From: Spirodela intermedia
Lineage: Eukaryota > Streptophyta > Magnoliopsida > Alismatales > Araceae
Direction of reading: 5' to 3'
NCBI GenBank assembly: GCA_902729315.2
Contig: LR746267.1
Location: 8,248,424-8,312,423 of the forward strand
Length of the DNA stretch: 64,000 nt
Shown: positions 48,468 to 61,114 of the stretch, one piece after another
How the letters are laid out: every line of letters starts with the position of its first letter
Position numbering within the stretch: position 1 is the stretch's first letter
The notes under the pieces: model-generated
The model's input: the letters and a program-made list of their open reading frames with translations, nothing else
What the model was told of the DNA's origin: nothing
Databases searched by the model: none
Program-made: the position numbers and the translations under genes

Positions 48468-51290
48468 GATACCGTCTGAGAGAAGATAAATCAAATAAAT
48501 AACAGATAAAAAAGGTCATAAAATTAATAAATTGAGAACCACGATAGATGTGACTCCTCCATTAACATCTCTTATCTAATATAACAAACCTCCAGTCAAA
48601 AGTATTATACCAGCATCCACACACGCAGTATATTCAAAGATCATAAGAAGAACGCAACGAAGAGGTCATAATAACACTAGCATTACAATAGCCCGGGCAT
48701 TTGACCACAGAAAAGTGCAAGGAAGCTGGTACCCACGATTCAAAACAAGTCTTCAAGAAGAAGAGATTGAAGAGCAAGGAGACCAACTTGAGTTATGATT
48801 TAGTAACAATCAATCTTGATGGCAGATGTGGACGCATAAAAAATACAAGTCAAAGAAAACCGACAGATTTACAGTTTGATCAGCTTTATATTTTACTGAC
48901 CACTATGGGACATCTCGACTTTGGAGATGCCCGTCCTTATTGAAAGCAAGGATATTCATCAAAAGGTCACATGGAAAACTTCATTTATGCGATCAGCCAT
49001 CCCATGATCTGGGCAGCATCAGCACTTCCCGCAGCCTATGTAAGGAGTACTCGGATCATTTATTCCCAAGCTGTTCTTTCTCGTGGGAAGTGCTCCAAGA
49101 ACACAAAATATTCAAAGTTAGGTTGGCCCATCATATTAATGAGGCACAAAGGCATCATGGAACATCCCAGCTTTGGATGCATTCATCCACATTGAAATTG
49201 ACGCCTTAAAAACATTGGCGTACATATTTTCCTTTACTTTTGTTACGAATGAATAGGTGATGCTATCCGTTTTCTAATAAAGCTTCCAGAGTTGTCATTT
49301 CCCAAAGCCATACCAGGAGACGCAGGAAACCATTTTAAAAAGAGCCCACGCCAGCAGTCTTCGTAACATGAGAGTAGGCCAGTAGAACTGTTAGCTGGGT
49401 GATGAACTTAGTTGTCGTTGACATATGATTAAAGTAAAAAAAGGGTAATTCTCAAGAAAAAGATTCAAATTCAATGCAAATCCGTCAGAAAATGGGGTAT
49501 TCCCAAGAATGATGCATTCTGAAAATAAAATATGCGGTCAATCTTAAAATAATTAGGCAAAAACTACATGCCATCTATGGATCTAATAGACAGATAAATC
49601 AGGTTCGGTAACTGAAAAACTTAGTAAAAACTGAAAATTTAGAGATTATTTTTCTATATCTTTCGTGGGCCAATCACTCCCTCCACCTCTAAGATATGAT
49701 GATTCTGCGAAAGTACATGTTGTTCATCAACTTAGGAACGGAAATATCCATAGGAAAATCTACTTAGATAAATATAAGCCTTAGAGGTAAACAAAAGACA
49801 GAAAAACTCCTTCTGCTCATCCGTGATAAGCCTCAGCCCCCCTCCTTCCCCTCTTCTTCCTCCCGCTAGACAGACATAGCATAGTCCTTTCACAATGTTA
49901 GACTCGAAAATGAAATGATATACCGGTGCCAAAACCTTTACATGACAGTATTGCGATAATACATCATTATGTTCCATATATACTGTCTCCAATGTGATAG
50001 AAAAACCGCAGCTTGATTATTTTCAAAGGAGCGACTTATCATTGTGCACACGCAGGAACCCACAAAGAAGAACACGCAAAAGGAGAAAAGCAAGCCTAAG
50101 CACGAACGGGTTCGCCAGAATCCCACGAACTAAGGTAACATACAAGACAGAAGGGGCAATCAGAAAACGCCGCCGATGAGAGGCTGCCAAGAGACCGGAG
50201 CGGTGACCACTACCCAGCGACGAAAGCCGAACTATCTCGAGACCATAAAACCCTAGAAGCCCCCAAGGTCCCAGGGGAACAACACCCCGAAAAAAAGAGA
50301 ACTGGGCAGGCAGAACCAAGACAACCGTAACGCTACCACGAAATTGAGCTGCTCACATTTCCTTTCTCTTGTCGACGAGCGCGTTGGTGGCAGGCAATGA
50401 GTGACGGAGACAACTACTCGGATCGCGAGCAAGGGGGGTTTTAGAAGAGGGTAACAAGAAGGAAACAAGATTAGACGGGGCCGGGTGGCGGTTTGTGTTC
50501 GTGTGGGCTAGTCCGCGCACACGTGCTTGCCGAGGCGGCCCAAAGGTGGCTCCTTTTCTCAGCTGGTGGGGAGGGGGCTGGGGTGTTCCTCTACGGGTGT
50601 CGATGAAAAGACAGCTCAAATGAAGTATGATGGGTGACGAAAGAGAGGCTCCGGCGTTGAAACTGACCCAACACATTAAAGAACCCTAGTCAGATTGGAC
50701 TTTATTTGTATTTTATTTCTTATTCTTTGAAATCAACCGCACCTGGATACCAGTCTTCTTATAACTTTCTCGGCTCATTATCGAAATAAAAAATTTATGG
50801 GTTTGGTCAGCCTTTTGTACCCACATCTGTGAGGGAAAGACTGAGGGCCAAGCCGATAGGACCCATGGGATACTGTAACAAGGATGTCGGCCGCTCTGCA
50901 CGAGATCCTTGGTATGGTCCCTGGTAACAGATACCCATAGATTCTAGGGTGGGTAGCTTTCATTCTACCCCAAAAAATGGAATGAATGAAGAAGATGCCG
51001 TCCTAAACACTATATTTAGCAACATGGGTAGCATCAGCCTCACTAATCTGTGCTTATTTTTGCTTTTTAAGGAGAATGAGACCCCAGCCACACAATCTTG
51101 TGACCAGAATGTTAGTGCACAGAAGATGGAGTGCTCATCACTCTCGCCATGGAAGATGGACTTTTTTTTCTTTCTAACAGCCCACCCTCTGGTTGCAATC
51201 AATGCGTACAGCCCTAGAGAGGGGAGTGAGCAATAATCTTCAATATCACTGTACTTAGAATGAGGAGGCAACCAGCATTTGTTAATTTTC

Positions 51291-51345
<55 letters not shown>

Positions 51346-51431
51346 TCTCCCTCTCTGGCTGTCCCTCTTTACCTATCCATCTCTCTCCCTATAAATCCAG
51401 CTCACAGAGTGAGCAAGTCCAAGAGTCTCTC
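48468..51431. other. KH-gene 5' UTR intron/promoter and CGI121 3' flank
   Basis: From 48473 upward lies the probable 5' UTR intron of the KH gene. A candidate UTR donor is AAAT|GTGAGC near 50354-50362, which would make that intron about 1.9 kb. The GC-richer block about 50080-50670 is the likely promoter/leader. The rest is 3' flank of CGI121 including a CT tract. No other gene was recognised. Confidence 0.45.
51292..51356. repeat. CT microsatellite downstream of CGI121
   Basis: Perfect CT run to about 51340, then CCCTCT-type imperfect units. Located roughly 75-140 bases past the CGI121 stop, so it may lie in the 3' UTR as a GA run in the transcript. Confidence 0.95.
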
Positions 51432-53217
51432 TCACAAGGCATCTCTGGCAGCAATTCGGCAAACAATTGCATCTTCAAGGGAGGATACCGCCAATTCCGC
51501 GGCTGAAATTTTGTAATGCTGAAAGACGAATGGCACAATTAGCTCACATGAGAGTAGGGATTTAATACATAATTAATCTAAAACCAAGCAAGTGATTCCG
51601 TGATACCTTCTGAATCTGGGCAAGGTTGGCTTTCTTACCCAACTCCTCCAGACCAACTTGAGTGCCATCAATGAGCTTCTCCAACGATTTCATCTGATGC
51701 AAATATCATTTCCTCTTCTGTCAATAACTTTATTTTAAAAAGTATTTATTCGGCAAAAACGATGGAGGCAAAATATTTCCAGAGAAAAAGGAAACCGCTA
51801 AACCCTGCAGATTAGGGAGGAAGGAAACAATTTTATCGGCATATAACTCAAAATATGATGTCTTCCAACAATCCAGTGAGGAAGATTGTCAGATTATTTC
51901 GCCATTTAATTCAAACCTACCCAGCAACGAGTGATGCAGGCATATATAAATGACCACAGGCTTATTACTAGTATTTTTATTTTTCTAACATGGGGCTATT
52001 CAAGTGGAGCACAGAAAAGAAGATTCAGCTCTTATGACATGAGCTTAGAGTGTGTACAAAACATTAGGCAACAGAAAAAATAAATATATCACATGAATGA
52101 TTCCTTAGATTAGGATTTTACTTAATATGGCAATATGAGGATACCCAAAATGTTTTTCATCAACCTAACATGCTGTATGTTGCCCTTAAAAGGCAAATGA
52201 TAACACCGTGAAGAAAATCCCTCATAATTATATGATCCAGTAGTCTACAAACCTCAAAGCTACAATAAGCACCATCAATTCATTTTTTTGTTATATCTTC
52301 TGACCCGTTAGTATTTGGCATCCCTTTCGATCTATAAGTTTGATATATATTTCGTCCCATATTTTTTTCAAAAACACATTTTAGATCTGAAGGATCCCTC
52401 CCAATATCGGTATCATCAAGAATGAATCAAGCAAGTTTCAGCTAATGGAAAACCACCATTTACTTATGTAATCCCCTACATCATCAGTAGAAGCAGCAAA
52501 TCTAGCCACGAGGACGTACGTGCTGCTATCCGAGATCCCACACCTCTTCAAGGACTCCGAAATCTGGAAGAGCAGTGAGCCAAAAATGGCGGTCAGGGGC
52601 TAAAGACAGGAAGAGCCCACAAAAATAGGAAGTAGAAGAGAGCCGGTGTGCACATGTTTGGACCCAGAATAGTTGTACACCAGCTCTGAGTGAAGGGTGC
52701 GTGTGGTCAGAGAGTCCCTTGACTTCGCCAACAATGCCTTCTGTGCAGCTGCCAGGACGGGGAAGACATCCGGCACCTGCTTTCACTCACAAGAGGACTC
52801 ATCGTAAAGAATTATTTCCATGTTTGGACATAAAAAGCTGACAGGGGAAGAGATGAGAAAAACCCACGAGGGATGCATTGAGCAAGGCTGCCTCAGGTTC
52901 CAAGGCACCATCCTGCATCACCTGCAGCAGGTCCCTGGAGGCAAGAAGAGACCCGAATGTTGTCAACAAAGATGACTGAAAAAGGAGATGAGATGGTGGC
53001 TGCCATTAAAGATCGAAAGCTCCAACAAGAAGAAGCCCCAGCTCATTTGGGTCTTGCAGCAGCTCTTCATCAAGGCAAGCAGTAGATGGGCAGACATGAA
53101 GGAAGCGAAGGAGAAGAGTCGGACTCACTTGCTGTTGGTGACGTCGGCGAAAAGGGCAAGAGAGAGACGGCTGATAGGGCAGCCGCTGCCACCAAGGTCG
53201 AACTCCCTCATTTGCAT
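51432..53217 (-). CDS. CGI121: EKC/KEOPS complex subunit CGI121 (TPRKB-like)
   Basis: Small subunit of the KEOPS complex, which makes the t6A37 modification of ANN-decoding tRNAs; it binds the Bud32/PRPK kinase and tRNA. Exons: 53129-53217, 52868-52934, 52654-52776, 52480-52563, 51607-51693, 51432-51518. They join in frame to 178 residues, the usual length. Family features are VFPVLAAAQKAL (helix after the first strands), RTLHSELVYNYSGSKHI, ESLKRCGISDSSTYVLVARF, DGTQVGLEELGKKANLAQIQ and the end SLEDAIVCRIAARDAL. The start codon lies 12 bases after a good acceptor (TTGGGCAG), pointing to an intron in the 5' UTR. A second Met two codons later could also serve. Head-to-head with UAH, about 2 kb apart. 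Confidence 0.92.
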
Positions 53218-55204
53218 GGAGCACCTGCCCAAAGAGGAAAGTGATTGATTTGGATCAGCAGAGCAGAGCCACCAATGTGAAATCGAAAAGGAATCAACTG
53301 AAGAAATAATCGTTATATTGAAGAAATTTTCAAGATTAGTGACCGAATCTCTGATTATTAAAATTAAAATACATCGTTCGTTAAAATACATCGTTCATTA
53401 AGTCCATCATCTGCACTTCGAGATATAACCAGATGAATTGGATCCGCATTTTTAAATAGAAACAGTTAAATAAGAAAAATATGTAATACGTGGAACCATC
53501 ACCTGTGAAGCATTCATCATCCGAGTAATTAGGATGCGGATAGTAACACAGGCTTACTCAAAAAAAAAAAAAAAAAAGCTATCGTGAATAAGGTTGATTC
53601 AATGGAGAATGCATCTACAAGATGAAAAAAAAATCTAATGGTGAAATCATCTGAAATGGGATATTTCAATTGAGAATACTTTCGAAGAGACTGTTTTCCC
53701 TGCTCCTCCAAGCAGTCAATCCCTCACCATCCACCCTTTCTTCTTTTATGCAGCTTGGACTAGGGTGGCCGATGAAACCGAGGGCAGGATTCGTTCTGGT
53801 GCAATGGAATCGCAGATGGATAGGGAAGAAACGGAGAGAGGACACAAACCAGGGAAACAAACCTTTTCTTTCTTTCTTTTTTCTTTCTTTTTTTTCTTTT
53901 TTTTAGGAAGGGTTCGCGTTGGTGGCTTGGAGCAAATTGGGTTTGCTAGGTGCCTGCTCCCTGGAGCGGGATGCGGCCATGGTGCACGATGTCTTCTGCT
54001 GGAAAGGAAACTTTTAGGGTAGTGAGTAAAAACATAGGACCAACAGAGGGGCCAAAGAGGAAGATGGCCGGCCGGGTTTGGGGCGTAGAGAAAAATGAGG
54101 CAGCAAGCGGCAAGGAGAACGGGAAAGTGAGGTTGTAGTCTGCTACACGAGAAACAAGGGGATCACGATAGCAGCAGCCCGTGGCGCTGGGCGACTACCG
54201 CCGGTGCTTCCTCCTCTGGTTCCGAGGGGCACAGATGACTCCACCCTCGATGCTCAAACGGAAGCGGGGAACAGAAGGAAAACCAGTCACGAGCTGGAAA
54301 ACACAGACCTTTCCATCTCCTTCCGATTACAGAAAGTGCAGGACCCCCAGTTCAGAGAGAGAGGGAGAGAGAGAGTCGGGGGGTTTAGAAGAGGGGTACT
54401 ATTAATATAGAGAACATGTGTGGATACGTCAAAACCGACAAGATCCGATGTTCTTGTGAGCTGGTGTGCACACATGCTAGCCAGAAACCGGCGTCTTTCA
54501 ATGTTCGTGTGAGCGTGAGCTGATCCTATGTTGTTCCTCAATGGCCTCTAAGTTCTCATTCAAGATTTCTTTTCAAAAAACTCGTCCTTGTTCGACCTGC
54601 CAAGATCGAACTCACGGGCAAGGTCGAACTGCCCGGACTGCGGCTTGGAGCCGCACCTCTGCAACTTGGAAGCGGGCAAGATCGAACTCACCTCGATTCT
54701 CGCCCTGGACCAGCCTTGGTTGCCCTCGACGGCACCAAGCAGCCTCTCCACGCCGCGGAAGATTTTTCTTCACCAATGGGTAATGTATTCTCTCTCTTAG
54801 AATCCAGGAGGAAGAGGAGAAAGGCCCCACTTCCACCTCTCCTCGCTCGAATCCCCCTCTCCGTTTGTAGGGGAATCCCTCCAAGGACATTCCCGTTTTT
54901 GCCCTAAGCAGGGCATAATCTGGGCCGCCCGGAAATCCCGCCACGTCAGCGTCTCCGTAGCTCGTTACCCGTGGATGGCGATGACGACCGCGAGGTCCGC
55001 AGCATGGTGGGATTCCTCAGCGTGGGCCCCCCCCGAGGAGCTAAGTTGTCTCCTTGTTGGCGAAGACGTCATAGATGATGGCCTACTTCCTCGTCGGAAT
55101 GATGGGCTACCCGCAGCACACCCGGTCGACCTGTCCTCCTCCAGCTCCTGGTCTCCTCTTCCCCTGCTGGGGTACGAGGGGACGTCGCAAGCGGACCCTC
55201 TGTG
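53218..55204. other. Divergent region between CGI121 and UAH
   Basis: It contains an A18-type run (about 53560-53577), a CTTT-rich stretch (about 53868-53904), a GA-rich run (54356-54374) and a GC-rich block 54590-55200. Within 54600-54690, GATCGAACTCAC occurs twice and the related GGTCGAACTGCC once. The CGI121 leader and UAH promoter should lie here. No TATA box stands out and no additional gene was recognised. Confidence 0.45.
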
Positions 55205-58192
55205 ATGGCACCTGTTCTTCTCGTGTTGCTTCTCTTCATCTCCTCCTCCTCCGCTGCTGGTAAGCATGAAGACCCTACGAGGAAGACGATGGAGGAATTC
55301 TCGGGGTTTCAATCTCCGGCCAATCCTTTCGTATCCGACTCCTCGAACTCTCTCTTCGTCGACATTGAGAGCTTACAGCGGCAGGTTTGGATCCCAAACT
55401 ACCGCTGACGGATTCTGGTTCTGGTATCCAAAGATTGAAGTGGTCTTTGGCCGTGCGGATTTTTATTCAACTCGTAACATTTGCTCGAAATTATCTGTAG
55501 ATAGATGAGCTCTCAACATTCTCTGATACACCAGCCCCGACGGTGACCCGCATCTTGTTCAGCGACAAGGACGTACTGGCTCGAAAGTGAGGCCATGACT
55601 CCCTATCTTTTGCATTTTTATCCTTTTCTTCGAAATTAAAGGTTCTCAGTTTATCAGATTCATGGAGATCGAGGTTCATCCTGTCTCATAATGAAAAATA
55701 GAAAAGAAGTAACAGATCAGTCATGCTGATTTTCTGTTCTACCGTTTCATACGCATAATCAAGTATTTTTTTTGTGTAGTCAAAGAAAATGAAGAAAGTT
55801 TGCATAATAAAAACATACTACGACGAGGATTTTGTGAACATGAATTACCTGGAACAGCACCATACGTATGTGATTGGGAGTATTCCTTTTCAATGTTCAG
55901 AGAAGCTTCCCCCATTAACTTGCCATTCTGTTAAAAATCGATAATGGCTCGAATGATAGAAAATGTGGCTATTTGGTTACATAATTTGAATGAAAATTAG
56001 TACTCTTTTGTGACATACCCATCCAGATAATTATTGGATTCTTTTAGCTCTCTCTCTCTCTCTCTCTCTCGCTTGCTCGCTCGCTCTCATTCATAGCTCA
56101 TTGTCATCTGGGTCATGGCTGCTTGACTCCATAAAAAATTTATCCATCAATTAGTACTTTTAGGGGAAGGTCTGTGTCTGACCATTTGCTTATAACTTTT
56201 CTTCATTTAATTATTTTTTATTATGCAACCTTCACTCTCAGGATATTCGCAACATTACAGTTGCCCTTCCTATTCGTTAATGTTTTCCCAGGACCATTAT
56301 TTACGGTTTTCCTTTAAATAAATCTCTTTCAGAGCATCCTTTATCTCCTCATGACAAAAACAGTTTGTTTGCCACTGCAGGTACATAAAAAGCATCATGT
56401 GCCAGTTGGGTCTATCCGTTCGTGAGGATGCTGTTGGAAACATTTTTGCTCGATGGTAGGACGGGAGCACTGCTGCTATCATCATCTATTTTCACGTCTT
56501 ATATCATCACATACTCTTCCCTTTGAATCACGATGGATCTATAACTGCTAAATTATGCCTTGTAGAACTGGCTGCATTGGGAAAATGCTATTTACTCGAT
56601 TTAATTATATTTTTGGAATCGGATTAAAGCTAAAATTTAGCGGTTCTTCGTTTGGTGATTGTGATGAGAATCTGTATTCAGGCATCGTCCTCTGTATTTA
56701 ATGTATTAAATTGAACAATAGTCTTAGTGAATAAATATGGTTTCATTGCTCGTGATATCCTCTACAGGGAAGGATACGAAGCAGAGCTCCCCGCCGTGGC
56801 CACGGGCTCTCATATTGATGCGATTCCCTATTCAGGAAAATATGATGGAGTGGTGGGCGTTTTGGGAGCTCTTGAAGCGATTAGTGTTCTGAAAAGGTCT
56901 GTAAATTTTACAGTTATTTAATAGGAAAAGCAATGTTTGATGATGAAACATCTGGAATTCTTTATTCATTGCGAGCTCATTTCTGTCTCAGATTAATTAT
57001 TCCCATGCGGTTTAAAATAATTCAACGAATTGATTTATTCATTCGGTTTAAGAAATCATTTTTTTTCAGAAAAGAATTCACATTTTCACTTTTATTTGAA
57101 GGTAAATAAGGATTATTTTAAGATCACACTGGTCGATCACAGATTGATGAAATACATAACAATAAGTGATTGATATGGCCTAATTAAATCAGTTAGTCCA
57201 TGTCAAATATCTTGGGACAAGATAGTTCTCCTCTGCAAAAGGATCAGATCTTGTATTTTTGAGAAAATTCTTGTGCATTTTTGAGCTAAGACATTTATTC
57301 CTGTAGATCTCCAGAAAGGTTGATACCCAAAGGTGCTCTTTTCACAGGTCTGGATTTCAGCCCAAGAGATCACTGGAGGTGATCTTGTTCACCTCTGAGG
57401 AGCCCACGCGCTTTGGGATCAGCTGCTTGGGAAGGTGAGACCATCCGATCACGGCTTCCCTCAGCAAGTATATGCTTAATCACCTCTCCATGACTTTCTT
57501 GAAATCTGGTAGCCGCCTACTTGTGGGGAGTGAGCAGCTGTCAGAGGGCCTCAAGGAGGCAGTCGATGGTCAGAACACATCCTTCCTTGATGCCGCGAGA
57601 TCTGCCGGGTATGCAGAGGACCAAGAAGACAACCTTTTTAGTAGTGTATTTCTCAAGAAGGGCCATTACTTTGCTTTCCTGGAGTTGCACATAGAGCAGG
57701 GTCCCATTCTGGAAGAGGAAGGTCGGCTTTTCACCATGCCCATAATAATTTTCCTTAATCATCTAGGCCATCTAGTTATTTTCGATATCTAGGTGTCTCC
57801 ATTGGGATCGTGACCGCCATTGCTGCCCCTGCGAGCATCAAGGTTGACTTCGAAGGTGGTGGGGGCCACGCAGGTGCTGTCCTCATGCCAGCCAGGTATA
57901 TGTTTACATGTCAAGAATCTCCCTGACCTTCCATGAATCATCACATTATCTTGCTTTCATTTAATGGAATTCATGTAGATGAGATTTGTATTGTGGTCCT
58001 TTTGCATCATAACTTCAATTTTATTTTTGGATTCCCTACCGCACAGAAATGATGCTGGGTTAGCAGCTGCCGAATTAGCTCTGGCTGTTGAAAGACACGT
58101 TCTGGCTTCTGGATCAGTGGATAGCGTTGGTACAATAGGTACTTTCTTGTGCTGATTTTTGCATGAAATTCAACTTGGGGATTTTCTCGCTC

Positions 58193-58276
<84 letters not shown>

Positions 58277-59286
58277 TCTCTCTCTAGATATATATACATA
58301 TATGGATATAAATACATATCTAACTGGATTTTATCTAATCTGAAGGAATCTTGGAGCTACATCCAGGAGCAGTCAATAGTATACCAAGTAAATCGCATTT
58401 AGAAATCGGTATGATTGGTGTTCTATCTCGTGGCTAATCTGGTTTTTGCCATTTTGGGTTTATTTTCTGATTATTTTTTTTATCTCATTAAAGTATACTC
58501 TCGACTTTATCGAATTTAAGACCTTATATCTTAGGAATTTCATATTGTTAACGTTCAGATACGCGAGACATTGATGAGGAGAGGAGGAATAAGATAGTTT
58601 CTGGCATCCACCAGTCTGCTGTTGAGATTGCTGAAAGACGCAGAGTCAAGCTGTCCTCGTTCAAAATTGTTAACCAGGATCCGCCTGCCAGCTCTGATGA
58701 ATTGGTGATTAATGCGATGGAAATGGTCTCTCAAAAGCTTAATCTCACCCACAAGTTAATGATCAGCAGGGCTTATCATGATTCTTTGTTCATGGCCAGG
58801 TAGAAACAAAAAAAATTAAAAAAATACTTTTTTTAGAAATTAATCTTGAAGAATGTTAGTTTTTAATGATTATTTATTTCTAAATGACTGTCATTATCAT
58901 CGTCATCTTCGTCACATTATAATCCGTGCTAGTTAATTCTGGTTTGATCTTGTCTGCAAATATTACCTATTTTCTCTCATATTAAAACCTCCTTTTCATG
59001 GGATATTTCGATGGTTGACTAATGTGACTCATGGCCTCAATCTGCAGAATCTCTCGCATGGGCATGATTTTTATTCCCTGCTTCAAAGGTTCACACAGAT
59101 CTCTGGAGATGATTTCCTTCCAAAACTAGAAACTTCCTATGCCATGAACCTCAAGCCTTACTTTTGCTTGTAACGGCTGTTGATGCAGGTTTCAGCCATA
59201 AACCTGAAGAGTATGCTTCCCCCGTTGACATTGCTAACGGGGTCAAGGTACTGGCTTTGACCCTGGCCAAGCTATCTCTGGAGTAG
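55205..59286 (+). CDS. UAH: (S)-Ureidoglycolate amidohydrolase (UAH)
   Basis: Last enzyme of purine-ureide breakdown in plants, releasing glyoxylate, ammonia and CO2 from ureidoglycolate in the ER; Mn-dependent, M20/amidase family with allantoate amidohydrolase. Exons: 55205-55384, 55501-55586, 56381-56455, 56768-56896, 57348-57434, 57513-57721, 57793-57895, 58047-58138, 58346-58408, 58559-58799, 59048-59088, 59189-59286, giving 467 residues in frame. The N-terminal hydrophobic segment (residues 2-18) is a signal peptide, matching the known ER location. Metal-site candidates are His129 (GSHIDAIP), Asp140 (GKYDG), Glu174/Glu175 (TSEEPTRFG), His245 (ELHIEQGP) and His415 (RAYHDS). The dimerisation segment (IAAPASIKVDFEGGGGHAGA, NSIPSKSHLEIDTRDID) is complete. 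Intron 5 is only 78 bases. Confidence 0.95.
56048..56092. repeat. CT/GCTC microsatellite in UAH intron 2
   Basis: CT run followed by GCTTGCTCGCTCGCTCTC units; intronic. Confidence 0.9.
58197..58285. repeat. Long CT microsatellite in UAH intron 8
   Basis: A nearly perfect CT run of about 76 bases followed by an imperfect CTTCCT/CTCTCT tail, filling much of the 207-base intron between exons 8 and 9. Confidence 0.97.
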
Positions 59287-61114
59287 TGTGGCGGAGACCA
59301 TTGCAGGGAGGACACATGAAGATCTATCTCTTGTGCTGGCCGGCGGTGAGTCTCTATATTCATACTCTCCCATGAGAAAGACTATTGCTTTATGTGTAAA
59401 CAATAAATAGTGGATGAGAATTTGGACGCATTCAAAGAACTGCTTTTATTAGAATATTTTTGAATAACGAGGTTTGACTTTCTGGGCAGACAAGTCCCAG
59501 TTCATCTATCATCTTTCCATTGACAATTATCTAGTAGAAAATCATCATTCCACCCACAACGTAGGGTGAGGGAATGAATGTGAGCACATGGAAGCCGGGG
59601 GAAGCATGGTTGGTGAAGGGGCAAATAGCAAGTTGGACGGGTAGGGGCGACAGAAATGGTGGCCACCGCCGCTGTCGCCGCCACCGCCACCACCACAACC
59701 ACCACCACCGCTACTTCTCTGGCGACAGGTTGGTCCTCCTGGCTCTCCCTCCGCTGCCGAGAATTATGCATCCCGCAGACGGCAGCCAGTCAATAATGTC
59801 CAGATGAAGCCGCCTTGGAGCTCAATACTAAATATGGAATGAACCTCTTACAATTGTGTAGCAATCTCATTGTTGATTGATCTCCGGTACTTCTCTGGCG
59901 AGGGAGCAACTACAGGACTAGATTGCTAATGACGGAGTCAGGTCAGGGCGAGGAGAGTACAGGAAGGAATGGATCTTTCAGAACTTCTCCGTGGCGCCAG
60001 AAGGAAACCCAACCATACAATCTTCTCAAAAAGGAAAATTTTCTTTGTCATAATATCTGGGTAATTCAAGAACCCTAGAACGTTAGCAACATAAAAAAAA
60101 ATTGCCTAATGGTATACGGGCAATTCAAGAAACCCGAGAAACTTCCTGAAATAGGGTGTTGCTTTCTCATGACATGAGGGTAATTCCAGAAACCCAATGC
60201 TGAAGAAGGGCGACTGCATGGACTGCTCCAAGATGTTTCCTTAAAAAGGTTCTGGTTCGCCACAGCTCAAGCCCTTCCTAGACCACTTCATAGCATTCCA
60301 CGGTAGAACAGATGGCGCAAACCGTGATCAGCAGACTTCAACCAAGAAGATTAGAAATCTTCAACCGACTAATCAGTAATTTAGTTGAAGGTGACTGGTT
60401 CCACACAAGGCAGGCGGAATGTTACAGTTCCTAACAACAGAGATTGCAAGTTATTAGACGTGGGAGGATATTCTCTTGCTCGTATGAAAGTATTCGATCT
60501 GAAGCTCTACTTTTCCCCTTCCCACGTTTCTCAGTGGAGGATGACTCTTCTTATCTCTGTCACGCCAAAAAAATTCATAATATTTTTACAGTACGATTTC
60601 CTTTTAAAGAGTTTCATTAAGTTTCGACGTAGGCCGCACAAACCAGTTAAACCATTCTGAGCCTGATCTTACATGCCACACGATTGGATGAAAAAATGCA
60701 ATTGTTTTGTAAGGAATAGCGATCAACAGCTGAAATTTCAACGGAACAGGATGATACCTTTTGGATTTCATGGGGCCAACAACTTCATTTATATTTGTAT
60801 CAACCCAGAATCTCTGGATGAGATATACAGATTCCTCCTGTCGATGACACAGATCGGACGATTCCTCTTAGAACTGACACGGAGGCATAGCTGGCAGTAA
60901 ATAGTATTATTCTCTCTCTTCTATTGTATTCATTGGTACTGGTCATTGATTCCGGAAAAATTGTTTCATTTTTTCGAGCTCATGTGCGCGATCCTATCTC
61001 AACCTGAACAGCAGCAACCCCAGAGGTAGCAAAGATGGAGAGAACAGTTTGAGTATGTACATCTGGGACCACCACAGGGATTTAATTACAAAATCTGTAG
61101 AGAGATCAGCAGTT
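59287..61114. other. Convergent region between UAH and the PPR gene
   Basis: 3' flanks of both genes. It contains a CCA/CCG trinucleotide-rich stretch (about 59660-59712) whose ORFs are repeat artefacts, and three degenerate copies of a roughly 60-base element with GGTAATTCAAGAAACCC-like cores (about 60030-60200). No gene was recognised. Confidence 0.5.

Noticed and set aside
58114-58317. ORF rich in Arg-Glu repeats in UAH intron 8
   Set aside because: Translation of the CT/GA microsatellite, not a protein.
59502-59807. His/Val-rich ORFs on both strands after UAH
   Set aside because: Driven by a CCA/CCG trinucleotide repeat and not conserved with any family I recognise.
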